In this document: piece after piece, positions 9,095-17,557 of the stretch
Numbering within the stretch: the first letter of the stretch is position 1
Layout: each line of letters starts with the position of its first letter
Source: Micromonospora coxensis
GTDB lineage: Bacteria > Actinomycetota > Actinomycetes > Mycobacteriales > Micromonosporaceae
DNA: 64,000 bases
Assembly: GCF_900090295.1 (NCBI RefSeq)
Contig: NZ_LT607753.1
Span: 5,766,001-5,830,000, forward strand
Direction of reading: 5' to 3'
Position numbers and translations under genes: made by a program
Notes under the pieces: model-generated
Told to the model about the DNA's origin: nothing
The model's database searches: none
Seen by the model: only the letters and a program-made list of their open reading frames with translations

Positions 9095-9823
9095 TCAGCC
9101 GCGCGCGATGGTGTCCAGCACGTCGGCGAGCGCCTTCGGCTCGCTCAGCATCGGCCAGTGGCCGGTGGGCAGCCCGTGCAGCGCGGCGTCGGCGAGCCCG
9201 GCGAAGAACGGGTGCCCCTCGGCGATCATCGCCCGGGCCACCTCCACCGGAAACGTGCAGGCGACCAGCGCGGTCGGCACCGGCCGCCCGCCGGTGCGCC
9301 GGACCGGGTCGGTGGCCGCCCGCAGCGGCTGCCCGGTGGCGCGCCGGCGCAGCAGCGCCAGCGCCGTGTCGTCCAGGCCGGCCAGGTTCTCCGGGTCCTC
9401 GGCGGGATCCCAGGCCGGCGGCGGCAGCAGGTGGCCGTCGCCGATCAGCTCCCGCAGCCGCTGCTGCTCCTCGGGCGGGTTGGTGTCGAACTGCGACGTC
9501 CCGTCGGGCAGCGGGCCGCTGTCGACGTAGACCACGGTGGCGATCCGGTCCGGGATCCGGTCCGCCGCCTGGATGACCGGCATGCCGCCGCCGGAGTGCC
9601 CGACCAGCACCACGTCGCGCAGCTCCTCCGTCTCGATCAGCGCGGTGATGTCGGTGGTGTGCGTCTCCAGGCCGACCTGCGGCCCGGCCAGGTGGGCCCG
9701 CTCGGCCACCCCGGTCAGGGTCAGCGGGTACACCTCGTGACCACGTCGGCGCAGCTCACCGGTCACCTCCCGCCACGCCCAGCCGCCCAGCCAGAACCCC
9801 GGCACCAGCACGAACGTCGCCAT
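9095..9823 (-). CDS. Alpha/beta hydrolase
   Basis: A 242-residue alpha/beta-hydrolase fold enzyme. The nucleophile elbow is VGHSGGG (about residue 75), the N-terminal strand FVLVPGFWLGGWAW carries the oxyanion region, and a C-terminal TGHWPML supplies the catalytic His. This looks like the EstA/salicylate-esterase-like group, but the substrate is unknown. The ATG at 9823 was chosen because AGGGAG lies 6 nt upstream and conserved sequence starts at ATFVLVPG; an 11-residue extension is possible. It is divergent from a WYL-domain regulator with a shared 82-bp promoter region carrying a dyad. Confidence 0.85.
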   Translation of the reverse strand: MATFVLVPGFWLGGWAWREVTGELRRRGHEVYPLTLTGVAERAHLAGPQVGLETHTTDITALIETEELRDVVLVGHSGGGMPVIQAADRIPDRIATVVYVDSGPLPDGTSQFDTNPPEEQQRLRELIGDGHLLPPPAWDPAEDPENLAGLDDTALALLRRRATGQPLRAATDPVRRTGGRPVPTALVACTFPVEVARAMIAEGHPFFAGLADAALHGLPTGHWPMLSEPKALADVLDTIARG

Positions 9824-9866
9824 CTCGATCTCCCTCGTCTCGTCGTACACCAACACCGTAGGATCA

Positions 9867-9891
9867 ATACCGGACAGCTTCCGCCCGGTAT
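9867..9891. promoter_or_regulatory. Candidate operator between hydrolase and WYL regulator
   Basis: A perfect 7-bp inverted repeat, ATACCGG-N11-CCGGTAT, lies in the 82-bp divergent intergenic region. Its position suggests a binding site for the adjacent WYL regulator acting on one or both promoters. This is inference from symmetry and location. Confidence 0.5.
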
Positions 9892-9904
9892 AGAAGGGTG
9901 ACCC

Positions 9905-10870
9905 GTGTCACATCCCGCCGGCCGGGTGCTCGGCATGCTCGAACTGCTCCAGAGCCACCACCGGCTCACCGGGGCCGAACTCGCCGCGCGCCTGGGCGTC
10001 GACGAGCGCACCGTGCGCCGCTACGCCACCACCCTCGCCGACCTCGGCATCCCGGTCACCGCCGAGCGCGGCCGGTACGGCGGCTACCGGTTGCGCCCCG
10101 GCTACAAGCTGCCGCCGCTGATGCTCACCGACGACGAGGCGGTCGCGGTGCTGCTCGGCCTGCTCGCCGCGGACCGGCTCGGGCTGGGCACCGAGGAGCC
10201 GGCCACCGCCACCGCGCTCGCCAAGGTCCGCCGGGTGCTGCCCGCCCCGCTCGCGGAACGCCTCGCCGCCGTACGGGAACACCTCGGCTTCACCCTGCGC
10301 GAGACCGACCCGTCGACCCGGCCGGCCAGCGGCACGCTGCTCGCCCTCGGCGCGGCCACCCGGCGACGCCAGCGGGTCACCCTCGACTACCGGTCCCACT
10401 CCGGCGGCGCGTCCCGCCGGCAGCTCGACCCGTACGGGCTGGTGTTCCACGCCGGCCGTTGGTACGTCACCGGCCACGACCACCTCCGCGACGAGGTGCG
10501 CGTGTTCCGGCTGGACCGGATCGGCGGCGTCACCACCGGGACGCAGACCTTCACCCCGCCGGCGGACTTCGACCCGGTGGCCCAGGTGACCCGCTCACTG
10601 GCCGCCGTCCCGTACGCCCACACCGTCGAGGTGCTGCTGGAGACCGACCTGGCCACCGCCCGACGACGGGTGCCGCCCAGCGTGGCGGAGCTGACCGAGG
10701 CCCCCGGCGGCGTACTGCTGCGCGCCCGGGCCGAGCGGCTCGACGGGATGGCGCAGCTGCTCGCCGGGCTGGGCTGGCCGTTCACCGTCCACCATCCGGC
10801 CGCGCTGCGCGACGCCGTCCACGCCCACGCCACCCGCCTCGCCACCTGGGCCACCCGCCCCCCCACCTGA
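9905..10870 (+). CDS. WYL-domain HTH transcriptional regulator (YafY-like)
   Basis: A 321-residue regulator. Residues 1-60 form a DeoR/HTH_11-type winged helix ([20 protein letters not shown]). The RGRYGGYRLRPGYKLPPL segment (about 58-75) is the linker typical of YafY/PafC-like proteins, and residues 140-230 form the WYL domain with WYVTGHD at about 182. A C-terminal WCX-like extension follows. WYL domains sense ligands or nucleic acids; the ligand here is unknown. The GTG start at 9905 is 34 bp from the symmetric operator. The divergent alpha/beta hydrolase is the likely target. Confidence 0.88.
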   Translation: MSHPAGRVLGMLELLQSHHRLTGAELAARLGVDERTVRRYATTLADLGIPVTAERGRYGGYRLRPGYKLPPLMLTDDEAVAVLLGLLAADRLGLGTEEPATATALAKVRRVLPAPLAERLAAVREHLGFTLRETDPSTRPASGTLLALGAATRRRQRVTLDYRSHSGGASRRQLDPYGLVFHAGRWYVTGHDHLRDEVRVFRLDRIGGVTTGTQTFTPPADFDPVAQVTRSLAAVPYAHTVEVLLETDLATARRRVPPSVAELTEAPGGVLLRARAERLDGMAQLLAGLGWPFTVHHPAALRDAVHAHATRLATWATRPPT

Positions 10871-10908
10871 CCCCGCCCACCCGCCCCACCCACCCACCCC
10901 AAGATCCG

Positions 10909-10970
10909 CGCACTTTCACGGAAAGAGTGGCTGTCGGCGGCCGGATAGCCACTCTTTCCGTGAAAGTGCG
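10909..10970. terminator. Perfect 24-bp inverted repeat; terminator or REP-like element
   Basis: Arms of 24 bp are exactly complementary around a 14-nt loop (left arm 10909-10932, right arm 10947-10970; core CACTTTCACGGAAAGAGTGG). It lies between the convergent WYL regulator and CtaG-like genes and could terminate both. The arms are less GC-rich than their surroundings, unlike the other terminators here, so a dispersed repeat element is also possible. No second copy exists in this window. Confidence 0.7.
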
Positions 10971-11046
10971 TGCGGGGAGGGACTGCGGCGTGCGGGGGAG
11001 GGCGTGTGGGGAGGGACTGCGGCGGGCGGGGAGGGCGTGTGGGCGG

Positions 11047-11805
11047 TCAGGCCGGGGCGGGGTGTGGGCGGGTGGGTCTGGCGGGGCTCGGGCGCCAGGT
11101 CACCAGCAGGGCCAGGGCGAGCAGGATCTCGGCGAGGTCGCCGACGTAGTACATCAGGGTGGCCGCCGCCCGCACCTGCGCCGCCGGCGCGGCGGCGTCG
11201 ACCAGGCCGGCGTACATCAGTTGGGCCAGGGTGGCGTGGGCGGCCACCGACAGCCCCAGCACGACGAGGCGGAGCGGCACCCCGGGCCGGTGCGGCCCCG
11301 GGTCCGGACCGGCGATCGCCCAGGTGAAGAGGTACCCGCTGAGCAGGAAGTGCGCCAGCACCAGCGTGTGCAGCGCCGGGCTGGCCAGGGTGGTCCGGTA
11401 CAACGGGGTCAGGTGCAGCAGGTACAGCCCACCGGCGGTGAGCAGCAGCCCGGTGACCGGGTGGGCGAGCACGCCGAGGGCCGGGCGCCGCAGCAGCCGG
11501 ACCAGCGCCCGCCCTCGCCGCCGACTCACCACGCGCAGCACGAGGGTGCCGGGCGCGCCGAGCACCAGCCCGAGCGGGGCCAGCATGCCGATCAGCAGGT
11601 GCCGCCACATGTGCCCGACCAGGTCGTGGCCGGGGACCACCACGGCCACCGCGAGCAGCGCCGCGCCCGCGCCGAAGCTCGCGGTACGCCAGTGGCTCCA
11701 CCCGCCGCGGTCCCGCTCCCGCAGCGCGGCGGCCAGGTAGACCCAGAACAGCAGCGCCGGTACGAGCAGCAGCGGCCCGACGCCGCTCGCATGGTGGCCG
11801 GTCAT
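11047..11805 (-). CDS. CtaG-like cytochrome c oxidase assembly membrane protein
   Basis: A 252-residue membrane protein with about seven hydrophobic segments, resembling the caa3-type CtaG family implicated in cytochrome oxidase/copper handling in Gram-positives. Characteristic segments are HDLVGHMWRHLLIGMLAPL (about residues 58-76), a membrane histidine cluster, and the central LAHFLLSGYLFTW. The ATG at 11805 overlaps the stop of the upstream DUF2243 gene (ATGA), so the two are translated together. Both lie inside the block that separates aroK from aroB. Precise function is not established. Confidence 0.75.
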   Translation of the reverse strand: MTGHHASGVGPLLLVPALLFWVYLAAALRERDRGGWSHWRTASFGAGAALLAVAVVVPGHDLVGHMWRHLLIGMLAPLGLVLGAPGTLVLRVVSRRRGRALVRLLRRPALGVLAHPVTGLLLTAGGLYLLHLTPLYRTTLASPALHTLVLAHFLLSGYLFTWAIAGPDPGPHRPGVPLRLVVLGLSVAAHATLAQLMYAGLVDAAAPAAQVRAAATLMYYVGDLAEILLALALLVTWRPSPARPTRPHPAPA

Positions 11806-12323
11806 CGCCGGTCGGCGCAGGTGTCGACCGTGCCGGCCCGGCGCTGCACCGCCCAGCCCAGCGCGATCAGCGCCACGCCGAGCAGCAGGAAACCGACGTC
11901 CCAGGCGGTCTGGTGCGGGCCGGTGCGGACGTGGTGGATGCCGAGCAGGTGGTGGTCGACGATCCCCTCGACCAGGTTGAACAGCCCCCAGCCGATCAGC
12001 GCCCAGCCCCACAGGGCTCCGGAGCGCCACAGCCGGCCCCGCGAGCGGGTGACCCGGGCGTACAGCAGGGCCAGGCCGGTGAGCACCGCGACCCAGGTGA
12101 CCACGTGGAACAGCCCGTCCCACAGGGTGTTCATCTGCAACCCGGCGACGGTGTCCACCGGGTACTCCCGCACCCCGATGTTGTCGCTGCCGGTGCTGCT
12201 GAGCAGGTGGTGCCACTGGAGCACCTGGTGCAGGACGATGCCGTCGACGAAGCCGCCGAGACCGACGCCGAGGATGGTCGCGGGCAGCCGGATGTCGGCG
12301 CCGTCGATGGTCGTGGTGGTCAT
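11802..12323 (-). CDS. DUF2243 family membrane protein
   Basis: A 173-residue protein with four hydrophobic segments and conserved polar residues inside them: GFVDGIVLHQVLQWHH (about 22-37), DGLFHV, and FNLVEGIVDHHLLGIHHV. The many membrane-embedded His and Asp residues suggest metal or heme handling, which fits its CtaG-like partner, but the family has no assigned function that I know. The start at 12323 is supported by GGAGG about 7 nt upstream; an upstream extension lacks family character. It forms a two-gene unit with the CtaG-like gene. Confidence 0.78.
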   Translation of the reverse strand: MTTTTIDGADIRLPATILGVGLGGFVDGIVLHQVLQWHHLLSSTGSDNIGVREYPVDTVAGLQMNTLWDGLFHVVTWVAVLTGLALLYARVTRSRGRLWRSGALWGWALIGWGLFNLVEGIVDHHLLGIHHVRTGPHQTAWDVGFLLLGVALIALGWAVQRRAGTVDTCADRR

Positions 12324-12482
12324 CGGGTACCTCCGCTGCCGGTGAGCTGTCGGTGAGCTGTCCCGTTCGCCCTGCCCGCGCCCCGCAGGGCCAAACGTCC
12401 GGATCGTCGTCGGCGTCACGGGCCCGGGCGCGCCGACGCGCCACCAGGTGGACAACCGGCCGTTCCGGCGTCCGCGCTGGAC

Positions 12483-12488
12483 TAGGCT
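12483..12488 (+). promoter_or_regulatory. Candidate -10 of aroB (leaderless)
   Basis: TAGGCT ends 8 nt before the aroB ATG and no ribosome binding site intervenes, which fits a leaderless transcript. Confidence 0.4.
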
Positions 12489-12496
12489 CCCGGGCG

Positions 12497-13573
12497 ATGG
12501 ACGAGGTGACCCGGATCCCGGTCGGCGGCGAGCGACCGTACGACGTGCTGGTGGGACGCGATCTGCTGGATCCGCCGCCGCGGCTGCTGCCCGGCGCCGA
12601 GCGGGTGGCGGTGCTGTTCGCGCCGCCGCTCAAGGACCTGGCCGACAGATTGGCCGAACGGCTCCGCGCGCTCGGCGTGGCCCCGCTGCCGATCGAGGTG
12701 CCCGACGCCGAGGCGGGCAAGCGGATCGAGGTGGCCGCCGAGTGCTGGGACCGGCTCGGCGCGGCGGGCTTCACCCGTACCGATGCCGTCGTCGGGATCG
12801 GCGGCGGCGCGGTCACCGACCTGGCCGGCTACGTGGCGGCCTGCTGGCTGCGCGGGGTGCGCTGGGTGCCGGTGGCGACCTCCCTGCTCGGTATGGTCGA
12901 CGCCGCGGTGGGCGGCAAGACCGGCGTGAACACCGCCGCCGGCAAGAACCTGGTCGGCGCGTTCCACCCGCCGGCCGGCGTGATCTGCGACCTGTCGACG
13001 TTGGACAGTCTGCCCCCGGCCGACCTGGCCGCCGGGCTGGCCGAGGTGGTCAAGTGCGGCTTCATCGCCGACCCGGTCATCCTCGACCTGGTGGAGGCCG
13101 ACCCGTCCGCCGCCACCGACCCGCGCGGGCCGGTGGTGCGCGAGCTGATCGAGCGGGCGATCCGGGTCAAGGCCGACGTGGTCTCCGGGGACCTGCGCGA
13201 GTCCGGGGTACGGGAGGTGCTCAACTACGGGCACACCCTGGCGCACGCGATCGAGAAGGTGGAGGACTACCGCTGGCGGCACGGGCACGCCGTCGCGGTC
13301 GGCACCGTATACGCCGGCGCCCTGGCCCGGCTGGCGGGGCGGCTCGACGCGGCCACCGCCGAGCGGCACCGTACCGTGCTGGCCGCGCTCGGCCTGCCCA
13401 CCAGCTACCGGGCCGACGCCTGGCCGCAGCTGCTGGCCGCGATGCGGGTGGACAAGAAGACCCGGGGCAGCCGGCTGCGCTTCGTGGTGCTCGACGGCCT
13501 GGCCCGGCCGGCGATGCTGGAGGGCCCGGACGACGAGCTGCTGCACGCCGCGTACCGGGAGATCAGCCGGTGA
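12497..13573 (+). CDS. aroB: 3-dehydroquinate synthase
   Basis: A 358-residue NAD- and metal-dependent enzyme converting DAHP to 3-dehydroquinate. Visible signatures are [20 protein letters not shown] (about residues 103-122), [12 protein letters not shown] (about 135-146), AEVVKCGFI (about 183-191) and the metal-binding GHTLAHAIE (about 244-252). Full length. The ATG at 12497 is preceded by a -10 element rather than a Shine-Dalgarno. The stop overlaps the GTG of aroQ. Confidence 0.96.
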   Translation: MDEVTRIPVGGERPYDVLVGRDLLDPPPRLLPGAERVAVLFAPPLKDLADRLAERLRALGVAPLPIEVPDAEAGKRIEVAAECWDRLGAAGFTRTDAVVGIGGGAVTDLAGYVAACWLRGVRWVPVATSLLGMVDAAVGGKTGVNTAAGKNLVGAFHPPAGVICDLSTLDSLPPADLAAGLAEVVKCGFIADPVILDLVEADPSAATDPRGPVVRELIERAIRVKADVVSGDLRESGVREVLNYGHTLAHAIEKVEDYRWRHGHAVAVGTVYAGALARLAGRLDAATAERHRTVLAALGLPTSYRADAWPQLLAAMRVDKKTRGSRLRFVVLDGLARPAMLEGPDDELLHAAYREISR

Positions 13574-14010
13574 GCGCGCCGCGGGTGTACGTGCTCAACG
13601 GGCCCAACCTGGGCCGGCTGGGCACCCGCCAGGTCGACGTGTACGGCGTGACCAGCTACGCCGATCTGGTGACCCTCTGCGTGGACACCGGCCGGGAACT
13701 GGGGCTGGACGTGACGGTGCGGCAGACCGACGCCGAGCACGAGCTGATCGGCTGGCTGCACGAGGCCGCCGACGAGGGCGCCGCGGTGGTGCTCAACCCG
13801 GCCGCCTGGTCGCACTACTCGATCGCGGTGCGCGACGCCTGCGCCCTGCTGCGCGGCCCCCTGGTCGAGGTGCACATCTCCAACATCCACGCCCGGGAGG
13901 AGTTCCGGCACCACTCGGTGGTCTCGGCCGTGGCGACCGGGGTGATCTGCGGCCTCGGCGTGGACGGCTACCGGCTGGCCCTGCGGCACCTGGCGACCCG
14001 CTCCGGGTGA
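13570..14010 (+). CDS. aroQ: 3-dehydroquinate dehydratase, type II
   Basis: A 146-residue type II dehydroquinase, normally a dodecamer, that dehydrates 3-dehydroquinate to 3-dehydroshikimate. [11 protein letters not shown] (residues 10-20) carries the catalytic Arg region, the active-site Tyr follows in DVYGVTSY, and [15 protein letters not shown] (about 104-118) is the substrate-binding signature. The GTG start overlaps the aroB stop (GTGA), so translation is coupled. A 160-bp gap with no gene separates it from efp. Confidence 0.95.
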   Translation: MSAPRVYVLNGPNLGRLGTRQVDVYGVTSYADLVTLCVDTGRELGLDVTVRQTDAEHELIGWLHEAADEGAAVVLNPAAWSHYSIAVRDACALLRGPLVEVHISNIHAREEFRHHSVVSAVATGVICGLGVDGYRLALRHLATRSG

Positions 14011-14126
14011 CCCGCGCCCGGGTGCCACGTCACCGGCTGTGACGCTCGTCGCCCGTTCGGGGTGACCGGAACGTGGGACGGTGGTCCGCCTCCGACACGT
14101 GGGGGTCGCCGATTGGACGCAGCGAG

Positions 14127-14132
14127 TAGACT
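14127..14132 (+). promoter_or_regulatory. Candidate -10 of efp
   Basis: TAGACT lies 38 nt upstream of the efp ATG, allowing a short leader that contains the AAGGCAGGAA ribosome binding region. No convincing -35 is visible. Confidence 0.4.
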
Positions 14133-14170
14133 TCCTGGGTCTGTCCGCCACTTGATGATCAAGGCAGGAA

Positions 14171-14728
14171 ATGGCCTCCACCAACGACCTGAAGAACGGC
14201 CTGGTGCTCAACCTCGACGGGGAGCTCTGGTCCGTCGTCGAGTTCCAGCACGTCAAGCCCGGTAAGGGTGGCGCCTTCGTGCGTACCACGCTGAAGAACG
14301 TGCTGTCCGGCAAGGTGGTCGACAAGACCTTCAACGCGGGCACCAAGGTCGAGACCGCCACCGTCGACAAGCGCACCATGCAGTACCTCTACGCCGACGG
14401 CGAGGACTACGTCTTCATGGACCTGGAGACGTTCGACCAGATCACCGTTCCCGGCGGCACCGTCGGCGAGGCGGCGAACTACCTCCTCCCCGAGGCCGAG
14501 GCGACCGTCGCCACGCACGAGGGCGTGCCGCTCTACATCGAGCTGCCCACCTCCGTCGTGCTGGAGGTCACCTACACCGAGCCGGGCCTGCAGGGCGACC
14601 GCTCGACCGGCGGCAACAAGCCGGCCACCGTGGAGACCGGCGCGACCGTGCAGGTGCCGCTCTTCATCACCACCGGCGAGAAGATCAAGGTCGACACCCG
14701 CGACGGCCGTTACCTCGGCCGAGCCTGA
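14171..14728 (+). CDS. efp: Translation elongation factor P
   Basis: A 185-residue EF-P with the three beta-barrel domains: N-terminal KOW-like (residues 1-65), a central OB domain, and a C-terminal OB domain ending in [17 protein letters not shown]. The exposed loop is [11 protein letters not shown], with Lys at the tip as in most bacteria whose EF-P modification is absent or unknown. It relieves ribosome stalling at polyproline stretches. The stop overlaps the nusB ATG (TGATG). Confidence 0.96.
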   Translation: MASTNDLKNGLVLNLDGELWSVVEFQHVKPGKGGAFVRTTLKNVLSGKVVDKTFNAGTKVETATVDKRTMQYLYADGEDYVFMDLETFDQITVPGGTVGEAANYLLPEAEATVATHEGVPLYIELPTSVVLEVTYTEPGLQGDRSTGGNKPATVETGATVQVPLFITTGEKIKVDTRDGRYLGRA

Positions 14729-15162
14729 TGGCCGAGGGTCCCAAGCAGCAGATGCCGTCGCGCCGCAAGGCGCGTAAGCGGGCGCTGGACGTGCTCTTCG
14801 AGGCCGACCTGCGGGACCGGCCCCCGGTCGAGGTGCTCGCCGGCTACGTCGAGCGGATCGAGAAGCCACGGCCGGAGCACCTGGGGTACGCGGTCAGCCT
14901 GGTCGAGGGGGTGGCCGCGCACCTCGACCGGATCGACGAGGTGATCGCCAGCTACGCCGAGGGCTGGACGCTGGACCGGATGCCGGTGGTCGACCGCAAC
15001 CTCGCCCGGATCGCCGTCTACGAGCTGCTCTACGTCGACGAGATCGACGACGCGGTGGCGATCAGCGAGGCGGTCGAGCTGGCCCGGCAGATGTCGACCG
15101 ACGACTCGCCGCGCTTCCTCAACGGCGTGCTGGGCCGGATCGCCGAGTACACCACCCGCTGA
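14728..15162 (+). CDS. nusB: Transcription antitermination factor NusB
   Basis: A 144-residue all-helical RNA-binding protein that, with NusE/S10, binds boxA in rRNA leaders. It shows the family N-terminus SRRKARKRALDVLFEADL, the central DRMPVVDRNLARIAVYEL, and the C-terminal FLNGVLGRIA. It follows efp with a one-base overlap and ends before a strong terminator shared with the convergent bldD. Confidence 0.95.
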   Translation: MAEGPKQQMPSRRKARKRALDVLFEADLRDRPPVEVLAGYVERIEKPRPEHLGYAVSLVEGVAAHLDRIDEVIASYAEGWTLDRMPVVDRNLARIAVYELLYVDEIDDAVAISEAVELARQMSTDDSPRFLNGVLGRIAEYTTR

Positions 15163-15225
15163 CCGGCGGCGCCGGGCAGCCCCGGCCGGCCCGGCACGTC
15201 GAGGACGGCGTGGCGGCACCGACGA

Positions 15226-15263
15226 CGAGAAGGGCCCGTGCCGACCGGCACGGGCCCTTCTCG
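15226..15263. terminator. Bidirectional terminator between nusB and bldD
   Basis: A perfect 17-bp inverted repeat with a 4-nt loop (core GAAGGGCCCGTGCC) lies between convergent genes, 63 bp after nusB and 10 bp after the bldD stop. Confidence 0.8.
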
Positions 15264-15272
15264 GTGCACAGC

Positions 15273-15761
15273 TCAGGACGCGAAGAACGCCCGCGGGTCG
15301 GCGACCAGCACACCGTGCTCGGTGAGCCGCTCGATCAGGCCGGACGGCGAGGCGTCGTAGACGATCGCCAGGGCGCGCAGGTCGTCGGCGCGGATGGAGA
15401 GCACCCGGCCGTTGTAGTCACCACGCTGCTGCTGGATGGCGCGGGCGTACCGGGCGACGTAGGCGAGGTCCTCGGACGCCTCGTCGTAGAGCCGCTCCAG
15501 GTCCAGCACGATCTTGCTGGTGGGCTCGTGGCGTACCCCGCTGCCGTCGGGCAGCAGCTCCGAGACGGGAACGCGGTAGAAGTCGGCCAGCTCCGCCAGG
15601 CGGGACACGGTGACGGCCCGGTCGCCGCGCTCGTACGAGCCGACCACCACGGCCTTCCACCGCCCGTTCGACTTCTCCTCCACCCCCTGCAGGGACAGGC
15701 CCTGCTGCTGACGGATGGAGCGCAGGCGGGCGCCCAGCGACTTGGCGTATTCAGAGGGCAT
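15273..15761 (-). CDS. bldD: Developmental master regulator BldD (c-di-GMP effector)
   Basis: A 162-residue protein. Residues 1-75 form an XRE-type HTH almost identical to Streptomyces BldD (RWKAVVVGSYERGDRAVTV), and the C-terminal domain carries the bipartite c-di-GMP motif RGD (in QQRGDYNG) and RADD (in SIRADDLR), which fit the known RxD-X8-RxxD signature. In Streptomyces, c-di-GMP-bound BldD dimers repress sporulation genes and bldD itself. The ATG at 15761 has GGGAG about 8 nt upstream. It is divergent from pyrR. A BldD-box-like sequence lies 44-58 nt upstream of the start. Confidence 0.95.
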   Translation of the reverse strand: MPSEYAKSLGARLRSIRQQQGLSLQGVEEKSNGRWKAVVVGSYERGDRAVTVSRLAELADFYRVPVSELLPDGSGVRHEPTSKIVLDLERLYDEASEDLAYVARYARAIQQQRGDYNGRVLSIRADDLRALAIVYDASPSGLIERLTEHGVLVADPRAFFAS

Positions 15762-15804
15762 TCGGACACTCCCAGTGCTGTGCTTTGGGGTTCTCCCAGC
15801 GATC

Positions 15805-15819
15805 GCTACGGAGCGTGAC
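15805..15819. promoter_or_regulatory. Possible BldD box upstream of bldD
   Basis: The 15-bp quasi-palindrome (minus strand GTCACGCTCCGTAGC) matches seven of nine fixed positions of the Streptomyces BldD consensus NTNACNCWGNGTNAN. Its place 44-58 nt before the bldD start fits autoregulation. Confidence 0.35.
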
Positions 15820-15950
15820 GGTACGGGGATTGCGACACGTGGTCAAGTGCTCGTGACCTGACCGTTGGCGAGCCCGGACGGAGTTGTCCGTATTTGGTCG
15901 CCCTGATCCGGGGATCAGTGGGTGCCGGCGGCCGGTCCGGTGACCGCTGG

Positions 15951-15956
15951 TAACGT
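15951..15956 (+). promoter_or_regulatory. Candidate -10 of the pyr operon
   Basis: TAACGT lies about 54 nt upstream of the PyrR-binding element, which would place that element inside a roughly 90-nt leader. Confidence 0.35.
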
Positions 15957-16009
15957 GGCGTGAAGCCCCGGCGCGGCTCGCCCGCGATCCGCCCCGGTGG
16001 TGCCAGACG

Positions 16010-16046
16010 TCCTTTAACGACCCGTCCCGTGAGGCGGGGAAGGAGG
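16010..16046 (+). promoter_or_regulatory. PyrR-binding RNA element overlapping the pyrR Shine-Dalgarno
   Basis: The segment TCCCGTGAGGC (16025-16035) matches the PyrR-loop consensus UCCNGNGAGGY and is capped onto a CCCG/CGGG stem (16021-16024 with 16035-16038). The outer strand TCCTT (16010-16014) can pair with AAGGA (16040-16044), which is part of the AAGGAGG ribosome binding site of pyrR. UMP/UTP-bound PyrR stabilising this fold would block translation, as reported for mycobacterial PyrR. Confidence 0.75.
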
Positions 16047-16052
16047 TCCGCC

Positions 16053-16634
16053 GTGGCCTGCCCACCGGCTGCCCCACTGTCGCCGCAGCGACAACCCTCG
16101 GTGAAGGTGATCCTCGCCAGCGCCGACGTCCAGCGCGTCGTCGACCGGATCGCCCACCAGATCCTGGAGAAGACCCAGGGCGCCGCCGACACCGTGCTGC
16201 TCGGCATACCGACCCGGGGTGCCCCGCTGGCGAAGCGGCTCGCCGCCCGGATCAGCACCTTCGAGGACGTCGACGTCCCGGTCGGGGTGCTCGACATCAC
16301 CCTCTACCGCGACGATCTGCGCCGGCACGCCACCCGCGCGATCGGCCCCACCCAGCTGCCGCCGGGCGGCATCGACGGCAAGCGGGTCGTCCTCGTCGAC
16401 GACGTGCTCTTCTCCGGGCGGACCGTGCGCGCCGCCCTCGACGCCCTCAACGACGTGGGCCGCCCCGCCTCGGTGCAGCTCGCCGTCCTGGTCGACCGGG
16501 GCCACCGCCAGTTGCCGATCCGCGCCGACTACGTCGGCAAGAACATCCCCACCTCGCTGGCCGAGAGCGTGAAGGTCACCCTCGCCGAGACCGACGGCAC
16601 GGACGAGGTCAAGCTGTACGGGGGGCCCGCATGA
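16053..16634 (+). CDS. pyrR: Bifunctional pyr operon regulator / uracil phosphoribosyltransferase
   Basis: A 193-residue type I phosphoribosyltransferase-fold RNA-binding regulator. The PRPP loop is [18 protein letters not shown] (about residues 111-128), the substrate hood is near [14 protein letters not shown] (about 51-64), and YRDDLRRHA matches the RNA-binding flexible region. The GTG at 16053 is preferred because AAGGAGG lies 6 nt upstream; an ATG-less frame extends to 15960. The start leaves a ~25-residue N-terminal extension before [13 protein letters not shown]. The stop overlaps pyrB (ATGA). Confidence 0.92.
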   Translation: MACPPAAPLSPQRQPSVKVILASADVQRVVDRIAHQILEKTQGAADTVLLGIPTRGAPLAKRLAARISTFEDVDVPVGVLDITLYRDDLRRHATRAIGPTQLPPGGIDGKRVVLVDDVLFSGRTVRAALDALNDVGRPASVQLAVLVDRGHRQLPIRADYVGKNIPTSLAESVKVTLAETDGTDEVKLYGGPA

Positions 16635-17557
16635 TCCGCCACCTGCTCTCCGGGGCCGACCCGGACCTGACCACCGCCACCCAGATCCTCGACACCGCCG
16701 CCGAGATGGCCACCGTCGCCGGCCGGGAGGTCAAGAAGCTGCCCGCGTTGCGCGGCCGGACCGTGGTCAACCTCTTCTACGAGGACTCCACCCGGACCCG
16801 GATCTCCTTCGAGGCCGCCGCCAAGCGGCTCTCCGCCGACGTGATCAACTTCTCGGCCAAGGGCTCCAGCGTGGCCAAGGGCGAGAGCCTGAAGGACACC
16901 GCGCTCACCCTCCAGGCGATGGGGGCCGACGCGGTGGTCGTCCGGCACCCCGCCTCCGGGGCCCCGCACCGGCTGGCGAACTGGGTGGACGGCTCGGTGG
17001 TCAACGCCGGCGACGGCACCCACGAGCACCCCACCCAGGCGCTGCTCGACGCGTACACCATGCGCTCCCGGCTGGGCCGGCTGGCCGGCCTGCACGTGGC
17101 GATCGTCGGCGACGTGCTGCACTCCCGGGTGGCCCGCTCCAACGTGCTGCTGCTGTCCACCCTCGGCGCGAAGGTCACCCTGGTCGGCCCGCCCACCCTC
17201 ATCCCGGTGGACATCTCGGCCGCGCTCGCCCCCGGCACCGACGTCTCCTACGACCTCGACGCCGTTCTCCCGAACGTGGACGTGGTGATGATGCTGCGGG
17301 TGCAGCGGGAGCGGATGAACGACTCCTACTTCCCCTCCGCCCGCGAGTACTCGCGCCGCTTCGGGCTGGACGGCCCGCGCATGCGCCGGCTGCCCGAGCA
17401 CGCCATCGTCATGCACCCCGGCCCGATGAACCGGGGCATGGAGATCACGCCCGAGGTGGCCGACTCACCCCGCTCCACCATCGTCGAACAGGTCGCCAAC
17501 GGGGTCTCCGTGCGGATGGCCGTCCTCTACCTGCTGCTCGGAGGGAACAACCTGTGA
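16631..17557 (+). CDS. pyrB: Aspartate carbamoyltransferase catalytic subunit
   Basis: A 308-residue enzyme forming N-carbamoyl-L-aspartate. The carbamoyl-phosphate site [13 protein letters not shown] is at about residues 50-62, the second-subunit loop around [12 protein letters not shown] at about 75-86, and the aspartate-binding [20 protein letters not shown] near 255. No regulatory subunit (pyrI) is present, as is usual outside enteric bacteria. It may associate with the dihydroorotase encoded next. Coupled by ATGA overlap to pyrR and GTGA to pyrC. Confidence 0.96.
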   Translation: MIRHLLSGADPDLTTATQILDTAAEMATVAGREVKKLPALRGRTVVNLFYEDSTRTRISFEAAAKRLSADVINFSAKGSSVAKGESLKDTALTLQAMGADAVVVRHPASGAPHRLANWVDGSVVNAGDGTHEHPTQALLDAYTMRSRLGRLAGLHVAIVGDVLHSRVARSNVLLLSTLGAKVTLVGPPTLIPVDISAALAPGTDVSYDLDAVLPNVDVVMMLRVQRERMNDSYFPSAREYSRRFGLDGPRMRRLPEHAIVMHPGPMNRGMEITPEVADSPRSTIVEQVANGVSVRMAVLYLLLGGNNL

